DNA of 64,000 nt from Alphaproteobacteria bacterium (lineage in GTDB: Bacteria; Pseudomonadota; Alphaproteobacteria; UBA6615): assembly GCA_028279245.1 (NCBI GenBank), contig JANQOE010000017.1, forward strand, positions 38,852-102,851. Reading direction: 5' to 3'. The position numbers and the translations under genes were made by a program. The notes under the pieces were generated by a model. It had not been told where the DNA came from and made no database searches. It saw nothing but the letters and a program-made list of their open reading frames with translations. Positions 8,930-18,432 of this stretch are shown here, in pieces (within the stretch, counting starts at the first letter, position 1; each line of letters opens with the position of its first letter).

Positions 8930-9766
8930 ATGACGAGCATAGCTTTGCTGGGCGCCGGGGGAAAAATGGGCTACCGGCTCTCGAAGAACCTGAAAGGCTC
9001 CCGTTTCGACGTCCGCCACGTCGAGATCAGCGATGCTGGCCGGCAACGCTTGAAGGACGACCTTGCGGTCGATTGCGTTGATCAGGATGCCGCGCTTGAC
9101 GGCGCCGATGTCGTCGTCCTGGCGGTCCCTGATGTGCTGATCGGCCGGATCTCGCACGGCATCGACGACAAGCTATCCAGCAGCACAATGGTCATGACCC
9201 TGGATCCGGCGGCGCCTTTCGCCGGCGAACTGCCACAACGGGCTGACCGAACCTATTTCATCACGCATCCATGTCACCCCCCGTTGTTTAACGATGAGAC
9301 CACGGTGGAAGCGAAGCGTGACTTCTTCGGGGGCCTTCACGCGAAGCAACATATCGTCTGTGCGCTGATGCAGGGGCCGGAGGACGCCTATGCACTCGGC
9401 GAGGAGATCGGCCGCACGATCTACGCGCCGGTTATGCGGTCGCACCGCGTGACGGTCGAACAGATGGCGATTCTAGAGCCGGCCTTGTCCGAGACGACGG
9501 CAGCGACGTGCGTGAGCGTGCTGCGCGAGGCGATGGACGAGGCCGTTCGTCGCGGTGTGCCGCCAGAGGCCGCGCGCGATTTCCTGCTGGGTCACCTCAA
9601 CATCGAGATCGCGATTCTGTTCGAGGAGTTCCCTGGTGTCTTCTCCGACGCCGCCAACAAGGCGATCAAACGGGCGAAGGACAAGATCTTCCAGCCGGAC
9701 TGGAAATCAGTGTTCGAGCCCGAAGACGTCAAACAGCAGATCTACGATATTACGAGGCCCGACTGA
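8930..9766 (+). CDS. apnO: Probable D-apionate oxidoisomerase (6-phosphogluconate-dehydrogenase-like)
   Basis: 278 residues. The Rossmann motif ALLGAGGKMGYRLSKNL sits at the N-terminus and is followed by VVVLAVPDVLIG. The second half is the helical phosphogluconate-dehydrogenase C-terminal-like domain (FLLGHLNIEIAILFEEFPG). ApnO enzymes oxidise D-apionate and move its hydroxymethyl group, giving 3-oxo-isoapionate, the substrate for the kinase encoded upstream. The gene follows the kinase by 12 bases with GGGAGGAAAG as ribosome site. It is the last gene of the operon; D-apiose dehydrogenase and apionolactonase are not in the window. Confidence 0.8.
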   Translation: MTSIALLGAGGKMGYRLSKNLKGSRFDVRHVEISDAGRQRLKDDLAVDCVDQDAALDGADVVVLAVPDVLIGRISHGIDDKLSSSTMVMTLDPAAPFAGELPQRADRTYFITHPCHPPLFNDETTVEAKRDFFGGLHAKQHIVCALMQGPEDAYALGEEIGRTIYAPVMRSHRVTVEQMAILEPALSETTAATCVSVLREAMDEAVRRGVPPEAARDFLLGHLNIEIAILFEEFPGVFSDAANKAIKRAKDKIFQPDWKSVFEPEDVKQQIYDITRPD

Positions 9767-9807
9767 CCGACGAGGGAGGCCGCGGTTACGCGTACCCTTA
9801 GTTGAGG

Positions 9808-9884
9808 TGGTCGGGACGCCCGGATTCGAACCGGGGACCTCCACCTCCCCATGGTGGCGCGCTACCAGGCTGCGCTACGTCCCG
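9808..9884 (-). tRNA. tRNA-Pro (GGG anticodon)
   Basis: The 77-nt minus-strand sequence folds as a cloverleaf: acceptor CGGGACG (9878-9884) with CGTCCCG (9812-9818), anticodon stem CCACC/GGTGG, and T-arm GGTTCGAAT. The seven-base loop ATGGGGA (9846-9852) puts GGG at 9848-9850, reading CCC and CCU proline codons. Discriminator A and an encoded CCA (TGG at 9808-9810 on plus) complete it. It lies between the apionate operon and the merR-type gene. Confidence 0.97.
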
Positions 9885-9924
9885 TGCGGCGGACTATAGC
9901 CGGACCGTCGGCAAATAAGAAAGC

Positions 9925-10458
9925 TTAGGATGAGCGATCGGGCAGCATTGACCGCAGCGCTTTGAGCTCTGCAAGGATTTCTTTGAGCTCGCCCCGGAGG
10001 GCCTCGTCAGGGCCAGCAGCCGCTGGGGCCTGCTGTTCGGTGACCGGCTGGACCGCGTCTGCTTGGACTGGGCCGTTCTGGACGGGCTCGGCAGCCCGCG
10101 GCTGTTCCGGAGCGGGGGCCGTTGGCTGTGGTTCCGGTTCCTTTAGGGCGTGGGCGCGTTTGACGGTTGCGATGGTCGCAGCTTTCAGGCTGCCGTCGCG
10201 GAGGAGGCGTTGGACGCCTTTGATGGTGTAGCCGTCGTCATACAGCAGTTCGCGAATGCGCTTTAGGAGTTGGACGTCTTCCGGGCGATAGTAGCGGCGG
10301 CCGCCACCCCGTTTTAGGGGGCGGACCTGGCTGAACTTGGTTTCCCAGAAGCGCAGGACATGCTGTTGCACGTCGAGTTCGTCGGCGACTTCGCTGATGG
10401 TGCGGAACGCGGCAGCGGATTTCTCCGTACGGCGCGCGGTCGATGGTGCGGGCGCCAC
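9925..10458 (-). CDS. MerR-family transcriptional regulator
   Basis: 177 residues from a GTG at 10458, five bases after the ihfA stop; a longer frame back to 10647 only overlaps ihfA. Residues 15-85 are a MerR-type winged helix ([22 protein letters not shown], then [20 protein letters not shown] and [13 protein letters not shown]). An Ala/Pro/Gln-rich linker follows, and the C-terminus is a short amphipathic helix ([19 protein letters not shown]), probably for dimerisation. No metal-binding cysteines are present. The plsX-fabH-ihfA-merR order is characteristic of alphaproteobacteria; the target genes are unknown. Confidence 0.88.
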   Translation of the reverse strand: MAPAPSTARRTEKSAAAFRTISEVADELDVQQHVLRFWETKFSQVRPLKRGGGRRYYRPEDVQLLKRIRELLYDDGYTIKGVQRLLRDGSLKAATIATVKRAHALKEPEPQPTAPAPEQPRAAEPVQNGPVQADAVQPVTEQQAPAAAGPDEALRGELKEILAELKALRSMLPDRSS

Positions 10459-10463
10459 GCGGC

Positions 10464-10769
10464 TTAGACCTCGGTCTGCGCCGCGTTGATGCGGTCCTTC
10501 AGAACATGACTTGGCCGGAAGACGAGCACGCGCCGTGGGCGGATTGGGACCTCTTCGCCGGTCTTGGGATTGCGCCCCATGCGCTCTCCCTTCTGGCGCA
10601 CCGAGAAGCTGCCGAATGACGAGAGTTTCACCATCTCCCCACGACACAGCGCATCGGCCAATTCCGACAGCACAAGTTCGACAAGGTCAGATGATTCGTT
10701 TCGCGACAGCCCGACTTCTTGATAGACGGCCTCACTCAATTGGGCGCGCGTGACAGTCTCCCCCATCAT
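10464..10769 (-). CDS. ihfA: Integration host factor subunit alpha
   Basis: 101 residues, a typical DNABII (HU/IHF) protein: two helices ([20 protein letters not shown]), then the beta arm with [20 protein letters not shown] and the intercalating-proline tip [10 protein letters not shown], ending in RRVLVFRPS. The PKTGEE arm and the fabH-ihfA-merR position favour IHF alpha over HU. It bends DNA as a heterodimer with IHF beta, which is not in this window. Confidence 0.93.
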   Translation of the reverse strand: MMGETVTRAQLSEAVYQEVGLSRNESSDLVELVLSELADALCRGEMVKLSSFGSFSVRQKGERMGRNPKTGEEVPIRPRRVLVFRPSHVLKDRINAAQTEV

Positions 10770-10878
10770 TCCTCTCTCCCACGCAACGAAGAACCCTCGG
10801 CCGAAATGGTATACAGGGTCAATAAATGCGTCAATATCAAAGGATTGCGGGGCAAGCTTAAACTGACTTTCCGACTCG

Positions 10879-11856
10879 TTACCAACGCAAAATGGCTGAA
10901 CCCCAAGTGAGGCCGCCGCCGAGCGCCTCTAACACAACCAGTTGTCCCGCCTGAATGCGGCCGTCCGCCGCCGCTTCCGCGACCGCCAAGGGGATGGACG
11001 CCGCCGATGTATTGGCGTGCCGGTCGATTGTCATAACGACTCGCTCCGGCCCCAGCCCCAGTTTGCGGGACGTGCCATCGATGATGCGCTTGTTGGCTTG
11101 ATGCGGAATGAACCAATCGATCTGTTCCGCCGGCAGGCCGGTGGCTTCCAGGGCTTCCTCGACGACGGCCGCCATCTTTTCGACACCGTGACGAAAGACC
11201 TCGCGGCCCTGCATGCGGAGATAGCCGGCTGACCCGGTCGATGACGGTCCGCCGTCGACGTACAGCATGTCGTGGTATCTGCCGTCGGCGTGCAGGTGGG
11301 TCGAGAGGATACCCCGATCCGCCGTCGTTCCCGCGCCGTCCTCGGCCCGCAATACCATCGCACCGGCGCCGTCGCCGAACAGCACGCAGGTGGTGCGATC
11401 CGTCCAGTCGAGAATGCGGGAGAAGGTCTCTGCCCCAACGACCAGCGCGGTTTCTGCTTGGCCCGCCTTGATGAAGTTGTCCGCCGTGGCGAGTGCGTAA
11501 ACGAACCCACTGCAAACGGCTTGGACATCGAACGCGGCGCCACGGGTCATCCCCAAAGCTTTCTGAATGACGGTAGCTGTGGCGGGAAAGGTCTCATCTG
11601 GGGTGGAGGTTGCCACGACTAGAAGATCGATGTCGGAGCCGGTCATGCTGGCGTCGTCCAGCGCGCGCCGGGCCGCCGCAATCCCGAGATCGGAGGTCAA
11701 TTCGCCATCCGCCGCAATGTAACGCTGGCGGATGCCGGTTCGGCTGGTGATCCATTCGTCGGAGGTGTCGATGCGTTTGGCCAACTCATCGTTGGTGACC
11801 ACGCGTTCCGGCAGATAGGCCCCCGTGCCGACGGCGCATGAACGGCGGGTCGTCAA
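10879..11856 (-). CDS. fabH: 3-oxoacyl-[acyl-carrier-protein] synthase III (KAS III)
   Basis: About 325 residues from a TTG at 11856 that overlaps the plsX stop (TTGA); the frame remains open upstream, but that part overlaps plsX. Thiolase fold: the catalytic Cys is in [16 protein letters not shown], the active-site His in [12 protein letters not shown] and the Asn in [12 protein letters not shown]. It condenses acetyl-CoA with malonyl-ACP to start fatty-acid synthesis. It is co-transcribed with plsX (phospholipid synthesis) upstream and ihfA downstream. Confidence 0.93.
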   Translation of the reverse strand: MTTRRSCAVGTGAYLPERVVTNDELAKRIDTSDEWITSRTGIRQRYIAADGELTSDLGIAAARRALDDASMTGSDIDLLVVATSTPDETFPATATVIQKALGMTRGAAFDVQAVCSGFVYALATADNFIKAGQAETALVVGAETFSRILDWTDRTTCVLFGDGAGAMVLRAEDGAGTTADRGILSTHLHADGRYHDMLYVDGGPSSTGSAGYLRMQGREVFRHGVEKMAAVVEEALEATGLPAEQIDWFIPHQANKRIIDGTSRKLGLGPERVVMTIDRHANTSAASIPLAVAEAAADGRIQAGQLVVLEALGGGLTWGSAILRW

Positions 11857-12905
11857 GAGACCGCTGCCTGCGCTTTTTCCTCGGCCCACCGACCGGCGAT
11901 CTGCGCGACCTGATCAGAGATCTTGCGGTTCACCGCCTGCCGGATCATGTCGGCCGCCACCCCAATCGCAGTGGCGAAGCCGAGCGCATCGGTGCCTCCA
12001 TGGCTCTTCACACACACGCCGTTCAGCCCAAGCAACATGGCACCGTTATAGCGCCGCGGATCGGTGCGTAGCCGCAATTTGTCGAGGGAGCGTTTGGCGA
12101 AGACGTAGCCGATCTTCGCAGCGAACGAACTGCGGAAGGCCTCGCGGACAAAAACGCTGATCAGCTTCGCGGTGCCTTCCGCCGTCTTCAGAGCAACGTT
12201 GCCGGTGAAACCGTCGGTGACGATGACGTCGACCACCCCGGTCGAGATGTCGTCGCCTTCGATGAACCCTTGGAAATCAAGCGGCAGGTCGGACTCGCGT
12301 AGGATTTGTGCGGCCTGACGAAGGGGCTCGGTGCCCTTGATGTCTTCGGATCCGATGTTGAGCAGGCCCACCTTCGGCTGTGGCGCGCCAAGCACGGTGC
12401 GGGCGAAGACCTCGCCCATGATCGAGAACTGGACCAGGTTCTTGGCATTGCAGACCGCGTTGGCGCCGAGGTCGAGCATGACGCTTTCGCCGCGCATCGT
12501 CGGGAAGAACGAAGTCATCGCCGGCCGATCGATACCCGGCAGTGTGCGCAGGACTAGGATCGCCATAGCCATCAGGGCGCCGGTATTACCGGCGGAGACG
12601 ATGCCGTCGGCCCGGCCGTCCTTCACCGCATCGATCGCCAGACGCATGCTGGTGCTACGCCCGCTGCGCATGACCTGGGACGGCTTGTCGTCCGACTTGA
12701 CGACATCGGTCGTGTGGTGGAGTTCGGCCACCTCGGAAAGCCCTTTGAGTTTCCGCAGACGATCTTCGATTTGGGCCGAGTCGCCGAACAGCAAAAACCG
12801 CAGGTCGGGGTGCCGCTGCCGGGCCATATTGGCGCCCGCGAGCACGATATGGGGAGCGTTGTCGCCGCCCATCGCATCGAGGGCAATCGTGATCGGCTCG
12901 CTCAA
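11853..12905 (-). CDS. plsX: Phosphate acyltransferase PlsX
   Basis: 350 residues beginning [14 protein letters not shown], the hallmark PlsX N-terminus, with the later motifs [41 protein letters not shown] and the C-terminal HGGTDALGF. It converts acyl-ACP to acyl-phosphate for membrane phospholipid synthesis. Its stop overlaps the fabH start, indicating translational coupling, and rpmF lies just upstream. Confidence 0.95.
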   Translation of the reverse strand: MSEPITIALDAMGGDNAPHIVLAGANMARQRHPDLRFLLFGDSAQIEDRLRKLKGLSEVAELHHTTDVVKSDDKPSQVMRSGRSTSMRLAIDAVKDGRADGIVSAGNTGALMAMAILVLRTLPGIDRPAMTSFFPTMRGESVMLDLGANAVCNAKNLVQFSIMGEVFARTVLGAPQPKVGLLNIGSEDIKGTEPLRQAAQILRESDLPLDFQGFIEGDDISTGVVDVIVTDGFTGNVALKTAEGTAKLISVFVREAFRSSFAAKIGYVFAKRSLDKLRLRTDPRRYNGAMLLGLNGVCVKSHGGTDALGFATAIGVAADMIRQAVNRKISDQVAQIAGRWAEEKAQAAVS

Positions 12906-12958
12906 GAGGCTACTCTATGTCGGCTCTGATGGCGCCGAGCGGGGTCAGAGGCCGCGCC

Positions 12959-13141
12959 CTAGGCGCCGGCAACCTCCGCTACTTCCCGTCCGTCATAATA
13001 CCCGCAGTGGGGGCACACATGGTGTGGCCGCTTCAGCTCGCCGCAATTCGGGCATTCCGCCGACGAGGCTGCCTTCAGGGCGTGGTGGGAGCGGCGCATG
13101 TCGCGGCGCGATTTCGAAACCTTTTTCCTTGGAACTGCCAT
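12959..13141 (-). CDS. rpmF: 50S ribosomal protein L32
   Basis: 60 residues starting [19 protein letters not shown], the standard L32 N-terminus. The C-terminal zinc ribbon is intact: [18 protein letters not shown] supplies four cysteines, so this is the zinc-dependent form. It leads the rpmF-plsX-fabH operon; a promoter with TATAAT lies at 13185-13190 on the same strand. Confidence 0.97.
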   Translation of the reverse strand: MAVPRKKVSKSRRDMRRSHHALKAASSAECPNCGELKRPHHVCPHCGYYDGREVAEVAGA

Positions 13142-13184
13142 ATGGGGATCCCTTCGCTGGCCGATCCTTGGCCCGGCCAGCGCT

Positions 13185-13212
13185 ATTATACAAAAAATCG
13201 TTTCCGAGCAAG
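13185..13212 (-). promoter_or_regulatory. Probable sigma-70 promoter of the rpmF-plsX-fabH-ihfA operon
   Basis: On the minus strand a perfect TATAAT (complement at 13185-13190) is preceded by CTTGCT/TTGCTC (13206-13212), with a spacer of 15-16 bases and a T-rich run between them. It is about 45 bases upstream of the rpmF ATG, in a short gap after the DUF177 gene. Motif and position only; no mapped start site. Confidence 0.5.
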
Positions 13213-13226
13213 AAGTGAGCGCATTC

Positions 13227-13715
13227 TTAGCGCTTTAGCTGGCGAAGTACAGCAAAAGGGCTCTCGCCATCTTCCCGGTAGCGAGAGTCTAGAGTTGCTC
13301 CCGGCGCGCGGGGGTACGGATCCAGCGCCAACCCGAATTCCTGGGCGACCAGTTCCCCCAGATCGAGTTCCGGCGTCAGTGGCTCCGTATCCTCATCCGG
13401 CTGCTCCGGCAGCTCTGGGTCAATCGGGCTCGCGGTGTAGCGCCGCCTGAAAGCGGCTTCGACGCTGGTTGGAAACGGCTCCAGCGTGACCACGCAGACC
13501 TGCTGCGCCGTAGCTTCTAGCGAGCCGGAAACGACTACATCGCCACTGTCTTCCCGGTAGGCCTCCAGGCGCGCGTTCACGCTTTCCAGCGCTGGAATGC
13601 TGAAACGCTCGGCTAGCCGCGCCCGCTGCGTTTCGTCCGCCTCCAGGTCGAAAACGCTGGCTTCCGGGCCCAGGGCATCGGCTGCGACGACCTTGGTGAA
13701 GCTACGCGGACTCAT
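13227..13715 (-). CDS. DUF177 (YceD-family) protein
   Basis: 162 residues. The alphaproteobacterial DUF177 pattern is visible: an N-terminal beta/alpha segment with the central [27 protein letters not shown], then the acidic stretch [35 protein letters not shown]. Family members sit next to rpmF in many bacteria and are linked to 23S rRNA accumulation/ribosome assembly; that function is family knowledge. It overlaps the bc1 chaperone gene by 4 bases. Confidence 0.85.
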   Translation of the reverse strand: MSPRSFTKVVAADALGPEASVFDLEADETQRARLAERFSIPALESVNARLEAYREDSGDVVVSGSLEATAQQVCVVTLEPFPTSVEAAFRRRYTASPIDPELPEQPDEDTEPLTPELDLGELVAQEFGLALDPYPRAPGATLDSRYREDGESPFAVLRQLKR

Positions 13716-14263
13716 TCCCTAGCCCCTACCGGCGGCTGACCGAAGGCGGCGCGGCCGGTCAGTAATTCGGCACAATCTTGGGACGCCAGATGCTCGGCCT
13801 CTCGCCGGATGTAGGACCCAAGGCTGGCGACCTGTTCAGCGGAGGGCTGAGAGTCACTATAGAGATTGCGCCTAAGCGCTTCCGTCAGAGACTCTTCCGC
13901 CCTGAGGCTGCCATCGTAGGCTTGGATCCGGCCATAGAGGTTCGTGGCGAGTTGCTTGACCTTTTTGCCGATGCTCATGTCGCCGATGCCCATCTCCCGC
14001 AGGCTGCGGTCCATGTCGGCAAACATCAGGTCATGTAGCTCCTGGGCCCGCGCCCGCCCCGGCTGGCCGCAAGCCTTCAGGCGGCGGAACAGCAGGAATA
14101 CGTGGACGCAAATCAGCTCAAACCGGCCCCGGACGGTGTCGGCAACCCCCTGATACAGATAGAATTCCTCGCGGCGGGCCTGGGCCACGGCAGCGGCATA
14201 GAGGTGTTCGGCCGGGGTGTCGCCGGCCCGCAGACGCTGGGTGAGTTTAGCTAGTACGCGCAT
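13712..14263 (-). CDS. Ubiquinol-cytochrome c chaperone (CBP3/UQCC1 family)
   Basis: 183 residues, all helical in character, with the family core EEFYLYQGVADTVRGRFELICVHVFLLFRRL, then ELHDLMFADMDRSLREMGIGDMSIGKKV and FYGRI-like NLYGRIQAYDG. Homologues help assemble the cytochrome bc1 complex in mitochondria and alphaproteobacteria. It is coupled to the DUF177 gene by a 4-base overlap and diverges from bamE. Confidence 0.88.
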   Translation of the reverse strand: MRVLAKLTQRLRAGDTPAEHLYAAAVAQARREEFYLYQGVADTVRGRFELICVHVFLLFRRLKACGQPGRARAQELHDLMFADMDRSLREMGIGDMSIGKKVKQLATNLYGRIQAYDGSLRAEESLTEALRRNLYSDSQPSAEQVASLGSYIRREAEHLASQDCAELLTGRAAFGQPPVGARE

Positions 14264-14350
14264 ATAGCCTCCAAGCGGCGGCCGATTGACACCGGTTCCA
14301 GCCAGGTGTCAAGTTCAGCGCCGAGTGCTTTGGAACCATGAGACCTTGTG

Positions 14351-14788
14351 ATGAAATATAGGGCGTTTGCGGCGGTCGTTGGGGCTGGCCTTTTCTTGGC
14401 CGCATGTTCGCCGGTGGTCTCGACCCATGGGCTCGAGCCGGATCCCGACGCACTGGCCGCGGTCACGCCCGGCCAAAGCGACAAGGCGGACGTCGAGACC
14501 AAGCTCGGCACTCCAGCCACCGTCAGCACCTTTCATGACGATGTCTGGTACTACATGATCGAGACGCGATCACAACGCGCGTTTTTCGACCCCAAGGTCT
14601 TGGAGCGAAAGATCATCGCGATCACGTTCGATCAGCAGAGCGTTGTCGACGACGTCTTTACCTACACCGAATTGGACGGCAAAGACGTGAAGATCGTCAG
14701 CCGCGTCACCCCGACCGCGGGGAACGAGCTGACGATCCTGCAACAGCTGTTCGGCAACCTCGGCAGATTCTCCGGGGCGTCGAACTAG
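14351..14788 (+). CDS. bamE: Outer-membrane assembly lipoprotein BamE (SmpA/OmlA)
   Basis: 145 residues from the ATG at 14351 (a GTG sits one codon earlier). Lipoprotein signal with lipobox LAAC, acyl cysteine near residue 20. The BamE domain follows: VTPGQSDKADVETKLGTPATVSTF and WYYMIETRSQRAFFDPKVLERKIIAITFD. It is part of the BAM complex that inserts beta-barrel proteins. Only 3 bases separate its stop from the convergent hppA stop. Confidence 0.92.
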   Translation: MKYRAFAAVVGAGLFLAACSPVVSTHGLEPDPDALAAVTPGQSDKADVETKLGTPATVSTFHDDVWYYMIETRSQRAFFDPKVLERKIIAITFDQQSVVDDVFTYTELDGKDVKIVSRVTPTAGNELTILQQLFGNLGRFSGASN

Positions 14789-14791
14789 TCC

Positions 14792-16900
14792 CTAGGCAAG
14801 TCCCGCTAGCAGCAGCAGCGCGACAATGTTGGTGATCTTGATCATCGGGTTCACCGCCGGGCCGGCGGTGTCCTTGTAAGGATCACCGACCGTATCGCCG
14901 GTCACCGCCGCCTTATGGGCTTCCGAGCCTTTGCCGCCATGGTTGCCGTCTTCGATGTACTTCTTGGCGTTGTCCCAGGCACCACCACCGGCAGTCATGG
15001 AGATTGCGACAAACAAGCCGGTCACGATAACGCCGAGCAACATGGCCCCGACCGCAGAGAATGCCGCTGATTTCCCGGCGATGATCAGCACCACCACGTA
15101 CACGACGATCGGGGCCAAGACCGGCAGCAGCGACGGCACGATCATTTCGCGAATAGCCGCCTTGGTGAGCAGATCGACGGCCCGGCTGTAGTCCGGCTTG
15201 CCGGTGCCTTCCATAATGCCGGGGATCTCTTTGAACTGCCGCCGCACCTCAACGACGACTGCGCCCGCGGCACGGCCGACGGCAGTCATGCTCAGCGCGC
15301 CAAACAGGTATGGCAACAAACCGCCAATGATCAGGCCGACCACGACGAACGGATTGTTCAGCGAGAAGTCGAGTTCGATCCCCTCGAAGTACGGATGGCT
15401 GGCCGGGTCCGCGATAAAGAAGTCCAGATCCGACGTGTAGGCGGCGAACAGCACCAGCGCGCCGAGACCTGCGGAAGCAATTGCGTAGCCCTTGGTCACG
15501 GCCTTGGTGGTGTTGCCCACGGCGTCCAAAGCATCGGTGGTCTTGCGAACGTCCGCTTCGAGGTCCGCCATCTCGGCGATGCCGCCGGCGTTGTCGGTGA
15601 CCGGACCGTAGGCGTCCAACGCCACGACCATACCGGCAAGGGCCAGCATGCTGGTGACGGCAATTGCGATGCCGAGCAAGCCAGCTAGGAGGAACGTGAT
15701 GATAATGGCGGCGCAGATGATGATGGCCGGCACAGCTGTCGCCTCCATAGAGACGGCAAGGCCTTGAATCACGTTAGTCCCGTGACCGGTTGTGGAGGCC
15801 TGGGCCACGGACCGGACCGGTCGGTATTCGGTGCCGGTGTAGTATTCGGTGATCCAGATCATCAGTCCGGTGACGATGATGCCGACGACCGCGGAGAGGA
15901 ACAGTGAGAAGCCGCTGAATGTCTTCCCGCCAACAGTGAAGCTCTCACCGAAGCCGATAACCAAACCGGTCACTATGGCAATGCCGACCAAGGACAGCGC
16001 TGCGGCGGCGATGAACCCACGATACAACGCGCCCATAATGCTTTGGTTGTCGCCAAGCTTCACGAAGTAGGTGCCGGCCACTGAGGCGATGATGCAGACG
16101 CCGCCGATCGCCAGCGGATAGACCATCATCGGCGCCATCTGTTCGCTGCCAAAGAAGAAGATCGACGCCAACACCATCGTCGCGACAACTGTCACCGCGT
16201 AAGTTTCGAATAGGTCGGCGGCCATGCCAGCGCAGTCACCAACATTGTCCCCGACGTTGTCGGCGATCACCGCGGCGTTGCGCGGATCGTCCTCGGGAAT
16301 GCCGGCTTCAACCTTACCAACCAGGCCGGCGCCGACGTCGGCGCCCTTGGTGAAGATACCGCCGCCGAGACGGGCGAAGATCGAGATCAGCGACGCGCCG
16401 AAACCGAGCGCCACCAGCGGATCGATCAGATGCCGCTCCTCAGCGCCCGAGGAGAGCAGGTATCCGAAGTAACCGGCGACCGCGAGCAGCGCCAGGCCCG
16501 CAACCAGCATTCCGGTAATCGCGCCGGAACGAAACGCGATGTCGAGCCCCTCACCCAAACCTTTGCGGGCGGCTTCCGCGGTGCGCACATTGGCACGGAC
16601 CGAGATGTGCATGCCGATGTAGCCGGCAGCGCCGGACAGGATCGCGCCGATGATGAAGCCAATGGCGACCCGCAGGTCGAAAACAAAGAACAGAATGACG
16701 GCAATGACAATGCCAACAATACCGATCGTCGTGTATTGGCGGTTCAGGTAGGCACTGGCGCCTTCCTGGACCGCGCCCGAGATCTCCTGCATCCGCGCGG
16801 AGCCTGCGCTTGCCCCAAGCACGGCTCTGGAGGTCCAAATGCCGTAGGCAACCGCCAGGATGCCACAAGCGATTGCAAACCAGACTGTCGCAGTCATCAT
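14792..16900 (-). CDS. hppA: Membrane proton-translocating pyrophosphatase, potassium-independent type
   Basis: 702 residues with about 16 membrane helices. The pyrophosphate site is complete: [45 protein letters not shown] and the C-terminal [18 protein letters not shown]. The segment [10 protein letters not shown] has Lys and Thr at the two positions that distinguish potassium-independent, proton-pumping enzymes from potassium-dependent ones (which have Ala and Gly/Ala). It uses pyrophosphate from biosynthesis to energise the inner or acidocalcisome membrane. Confidence 0.95.
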   Translation of the reverse strand: MMTATVWFAIACGILAVAYGIWTSRAVLGASAGSARMQEISGAVQEGASAYLNRQYTTIGIVGIVIAVILFFVFDLRVAIGFIIGAILSGAAGYIGMHISVRANVRTAEAARKGLGEGLDIAFRSGAITGMLVAGLALLAVAGYFGYLLSSGAEERHLIDPLVALGFGASLISIFARLGGGIFTKGADVGAGLVGKVEAGIPEDDPRNAAVIADNVGDNVGDCAGMAADLFETYAVTVVATMVLASIFFFGSEQMAPMMVYPLAIGGVCIIASVAGTYFVKLGDNQSIMGALYRGFIAAAALSLVGIAIVTGLVIGFGESFTVGGKTFSGFSLFLSAVVGIIVTGLMIWITEYYTGTEYRPVRSVAQASTTGHGTNVIQGLAVSMEATAVPAIIICAAIIITFLLAGLLGIAIAVTSMLALAGMVVALDAYGPVTDNAGGIAEMADLEADVRKTTDALDAVGNTTKAVTKGYAIASAGLGALVLFAAYTSDLDFFIADPASHPYFEGIELDFSLNNPFVVVGLIIGGLLPYLFGALSMTAVGRAAGAVVVEVRRQFKEIPGIMEGTGKPDYSRAVDLLTKAAIREMIVPSLLPVLAPIVVYVVVLIIAGKSAAFSAVGAMLLGVIVTGLFVAISMTAGGGAWDNAKKYIEDGNHGGKGSEAHKAAVTGDTVGDPYKDTAGPAVNPMIKITNIVALLLLAGLA

Positions 16901-17012
16901 CGTTCCTTAAGTGGATTAACGGAGGTCGTTTCCCGCGGCGCAGGACGCGAAAGCGCCGGGAACATGCCAAAAAGGTTACACTAAGGCAACTGCGGGCTGT
17001 GAGCCGGCCGGA

Positions 17013-17501
17013 TTACCCGCTGTGGCTTCGGGTGACCCCCTCGACCAGCACCTCGTCCACGACCCCTTTGCCGAACAGGTGGTCGGCGACCAGCTGAAAG
17101 GCCCGTTTGATCTCAATCGGGCCGTATTCCTGGTTCAGGCGGCTCTCGGTCTCGGCAAGTTGATGGAGGGCGCGGACAAACGCATCTTCCAGTTTTGGCA
17201 TCTGCTCCAGGACGGTCGCGCGTTCTTCGTTGCCGGTCACCTCGAGTAGCACGAGCGCGGATAGGATCCCCACCGGCTTGTCGCCATCGAATAGCGTTGC
17301 CGAAAACTGGGGCAGCCGCAGCAGCGCCGATTCGCCGCCGCCTTTGCCCTCATCCTTGCCACCACCAGCCGCCATGGCTGACGTGGCGGTTGTCCCGACG
17401 ATGGCCGCAACGATGAGGAGGATGGCGAACGCCTTAAGGTATCGAGAAGTGAGTGAAACCTTGCCGTTCGATGGAGACTGTTGCGCCACTGCCGTCAACA
17501 A
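17013..17501 (-). CDS. Small membrane-anchored periplasmic protein, weakly FliL-like
   Basis: About 162 residues. One hydrophobic segment near residue 25 (FAILLIVAAIVGTTATSAMAA) serves as signal or anchor, followed by a Gly/Lys linker and a domain of about 100 residues (ALLRLPQFSATLFDGDKPVG, then LVLLEVTGNEERATVLEQMP). The layout and the ending that leads into DHLFGKGVVDEVLVEGVTR faintly resemble FliL. No ATG exists; TTG at 17501 behind GAGGGAG is chosen, overlapping the end of thiL. No flagellar gene is adjacent, so the FliL label is tentative. Confidence 0.55.
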   Translation of the reverse strand: MLTAVAQQSPSNGKVSLTSRYLKAFAILLIVAAIVGTTATSAMAAGGGKDEGKGGGESALLRLPQFSATLFDGDKPVGILSALVLLEVTGNEERATVLEQMPKLEDAFVRALHQLAETESRLNQEYGPIEIKRAFQLVADHLFGKGVVDEVLVEGVTRSHSG

Positions 17502-18423
17502 CTCTAACTCCCTCACCCTTGGTGATCCGGCCGACCTTGGTTAACGGCAGGGCAAGTTCTTCAGCGAGCCTCTCGACCGAAGGTGCCTGGTCGGCACGGG
17601 CGGTGAACGCCAGTTCGTAATCGTCGCCGCCGGTTATCAGGCTAGTTAACAGGTGTTGATCGTTGGTTACTTCCCCGGCGGCGACGGGCGACAGGGGGAC
17701 CGCCGGGGCTTCCAGGGTGGCCCCCACCCCGGAGGCGGCGCAAAGGTGGCCCAGATCGGCCACCAGACCATCGGAGATGTCCAAGCAGGCGGATGCCAGG
17801 CCGCGGAGGCGGCGGCCCAGGGCGACCCGGGGTTCCGGGCGGTGGAAGCGGCCCGTTAGGAATGTGGCCGAACCCCGGTCCAGATCTCTCCCGTCGCGGG
17901 CCACCAGTAGGCCCAGATGGGCGTCGCCGATCGTTCCGCTGACATAGATCTCGTCGCCCAGGCTGGCGCCTGCTCTGGTCAAGGCCTGGCCCTGCTCGAC
18001 CCAGCCGAGTGCCGTGATCGAAAAAAGGTTGGCCGGGGCGCGTACCGTGTCGCCGCCGATGAGGTGGAGATCAAAAGCGGCCTGGTCCGCTGCCAGCCCG
18101 CTGACGAACGCTTCGAGCCAACCGAGGGACGTCTCCGCAGTGCACGCCAGGGTGAGGAGATAGGCTGCCGGTGCGGCCCCCATACTAGCCAGATCCGACA
18201 GATTCACGCGCAACAGCTTGCGGCCGATTTCCGCCGGCGGATCGTCTGGCAGGTAGTGCACGCCGGCTGCCATGGCGTCGGTGGTCGCGACCAGGTCGAA
18301 GCCAGACCTCGGCGTTAGCAGCGCGGCGTCGTCGGTTAAGCCAAATGATCCTGCCGCTTCTTTGGCAAGGGGCGCGAGAAGCCGGTCAATGAGACCGAAT
18401 TCGTCGAACTGCCCCGGTGGCAT
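17434..18423 (-). CDS. thiL: Thiamine-monophosphate kinase
   Basis: 329 residues of the PurM/ThiL fold: FGLTDDAALL near residue 30, the metal/ATP site VATTDAMAAGVHYLPDDPP, NLSDLASMGAAPAAYLL, HLIGGDTVRAP and SACLDISDGLVADLGHLC. It phosphorylates thiamine monophosphate to the diphosphate cofactor. It lies 9 bases after nusB, the standard nusB-thiL order. Confidence 0.93.
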   Translation of the reverse strand: MPPGQFDEFGLIDRLLAPLAKEAAGSFGLTDDAALLTPRSGFDLVATTDAMAAGVHYLPDDPPAEIGRKLLRVNLSDLASMGAAPAAYLLTLACTAETSLGWLEAFVSGLAADQAAFDLHLIGGDTVRAPANLFSITALGWVEQGQALTRAGASLGDEIYVSGTIGDAHLGLLVARDGRDLDRGSATFLTGRFHRPEPRVALGRRLRGLASACLDISDGLVADLGHLCAASGVGATLEAPAVPLSPVAAGEVTNDQHLLTSLITGGDDYELAFTARADQAPSVERLAEELALPLTKVGRITKGEGVRVVDGSGATVSIERQGFTHFSIP

Positions 18424-18432
18424 GGCGGTTTC

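Noticed and set aside
9767..9807. Terminator after the apionate operon
   Set aside because: A short GC-palindromic stretch is present, but there is no stable stem with a T-run.
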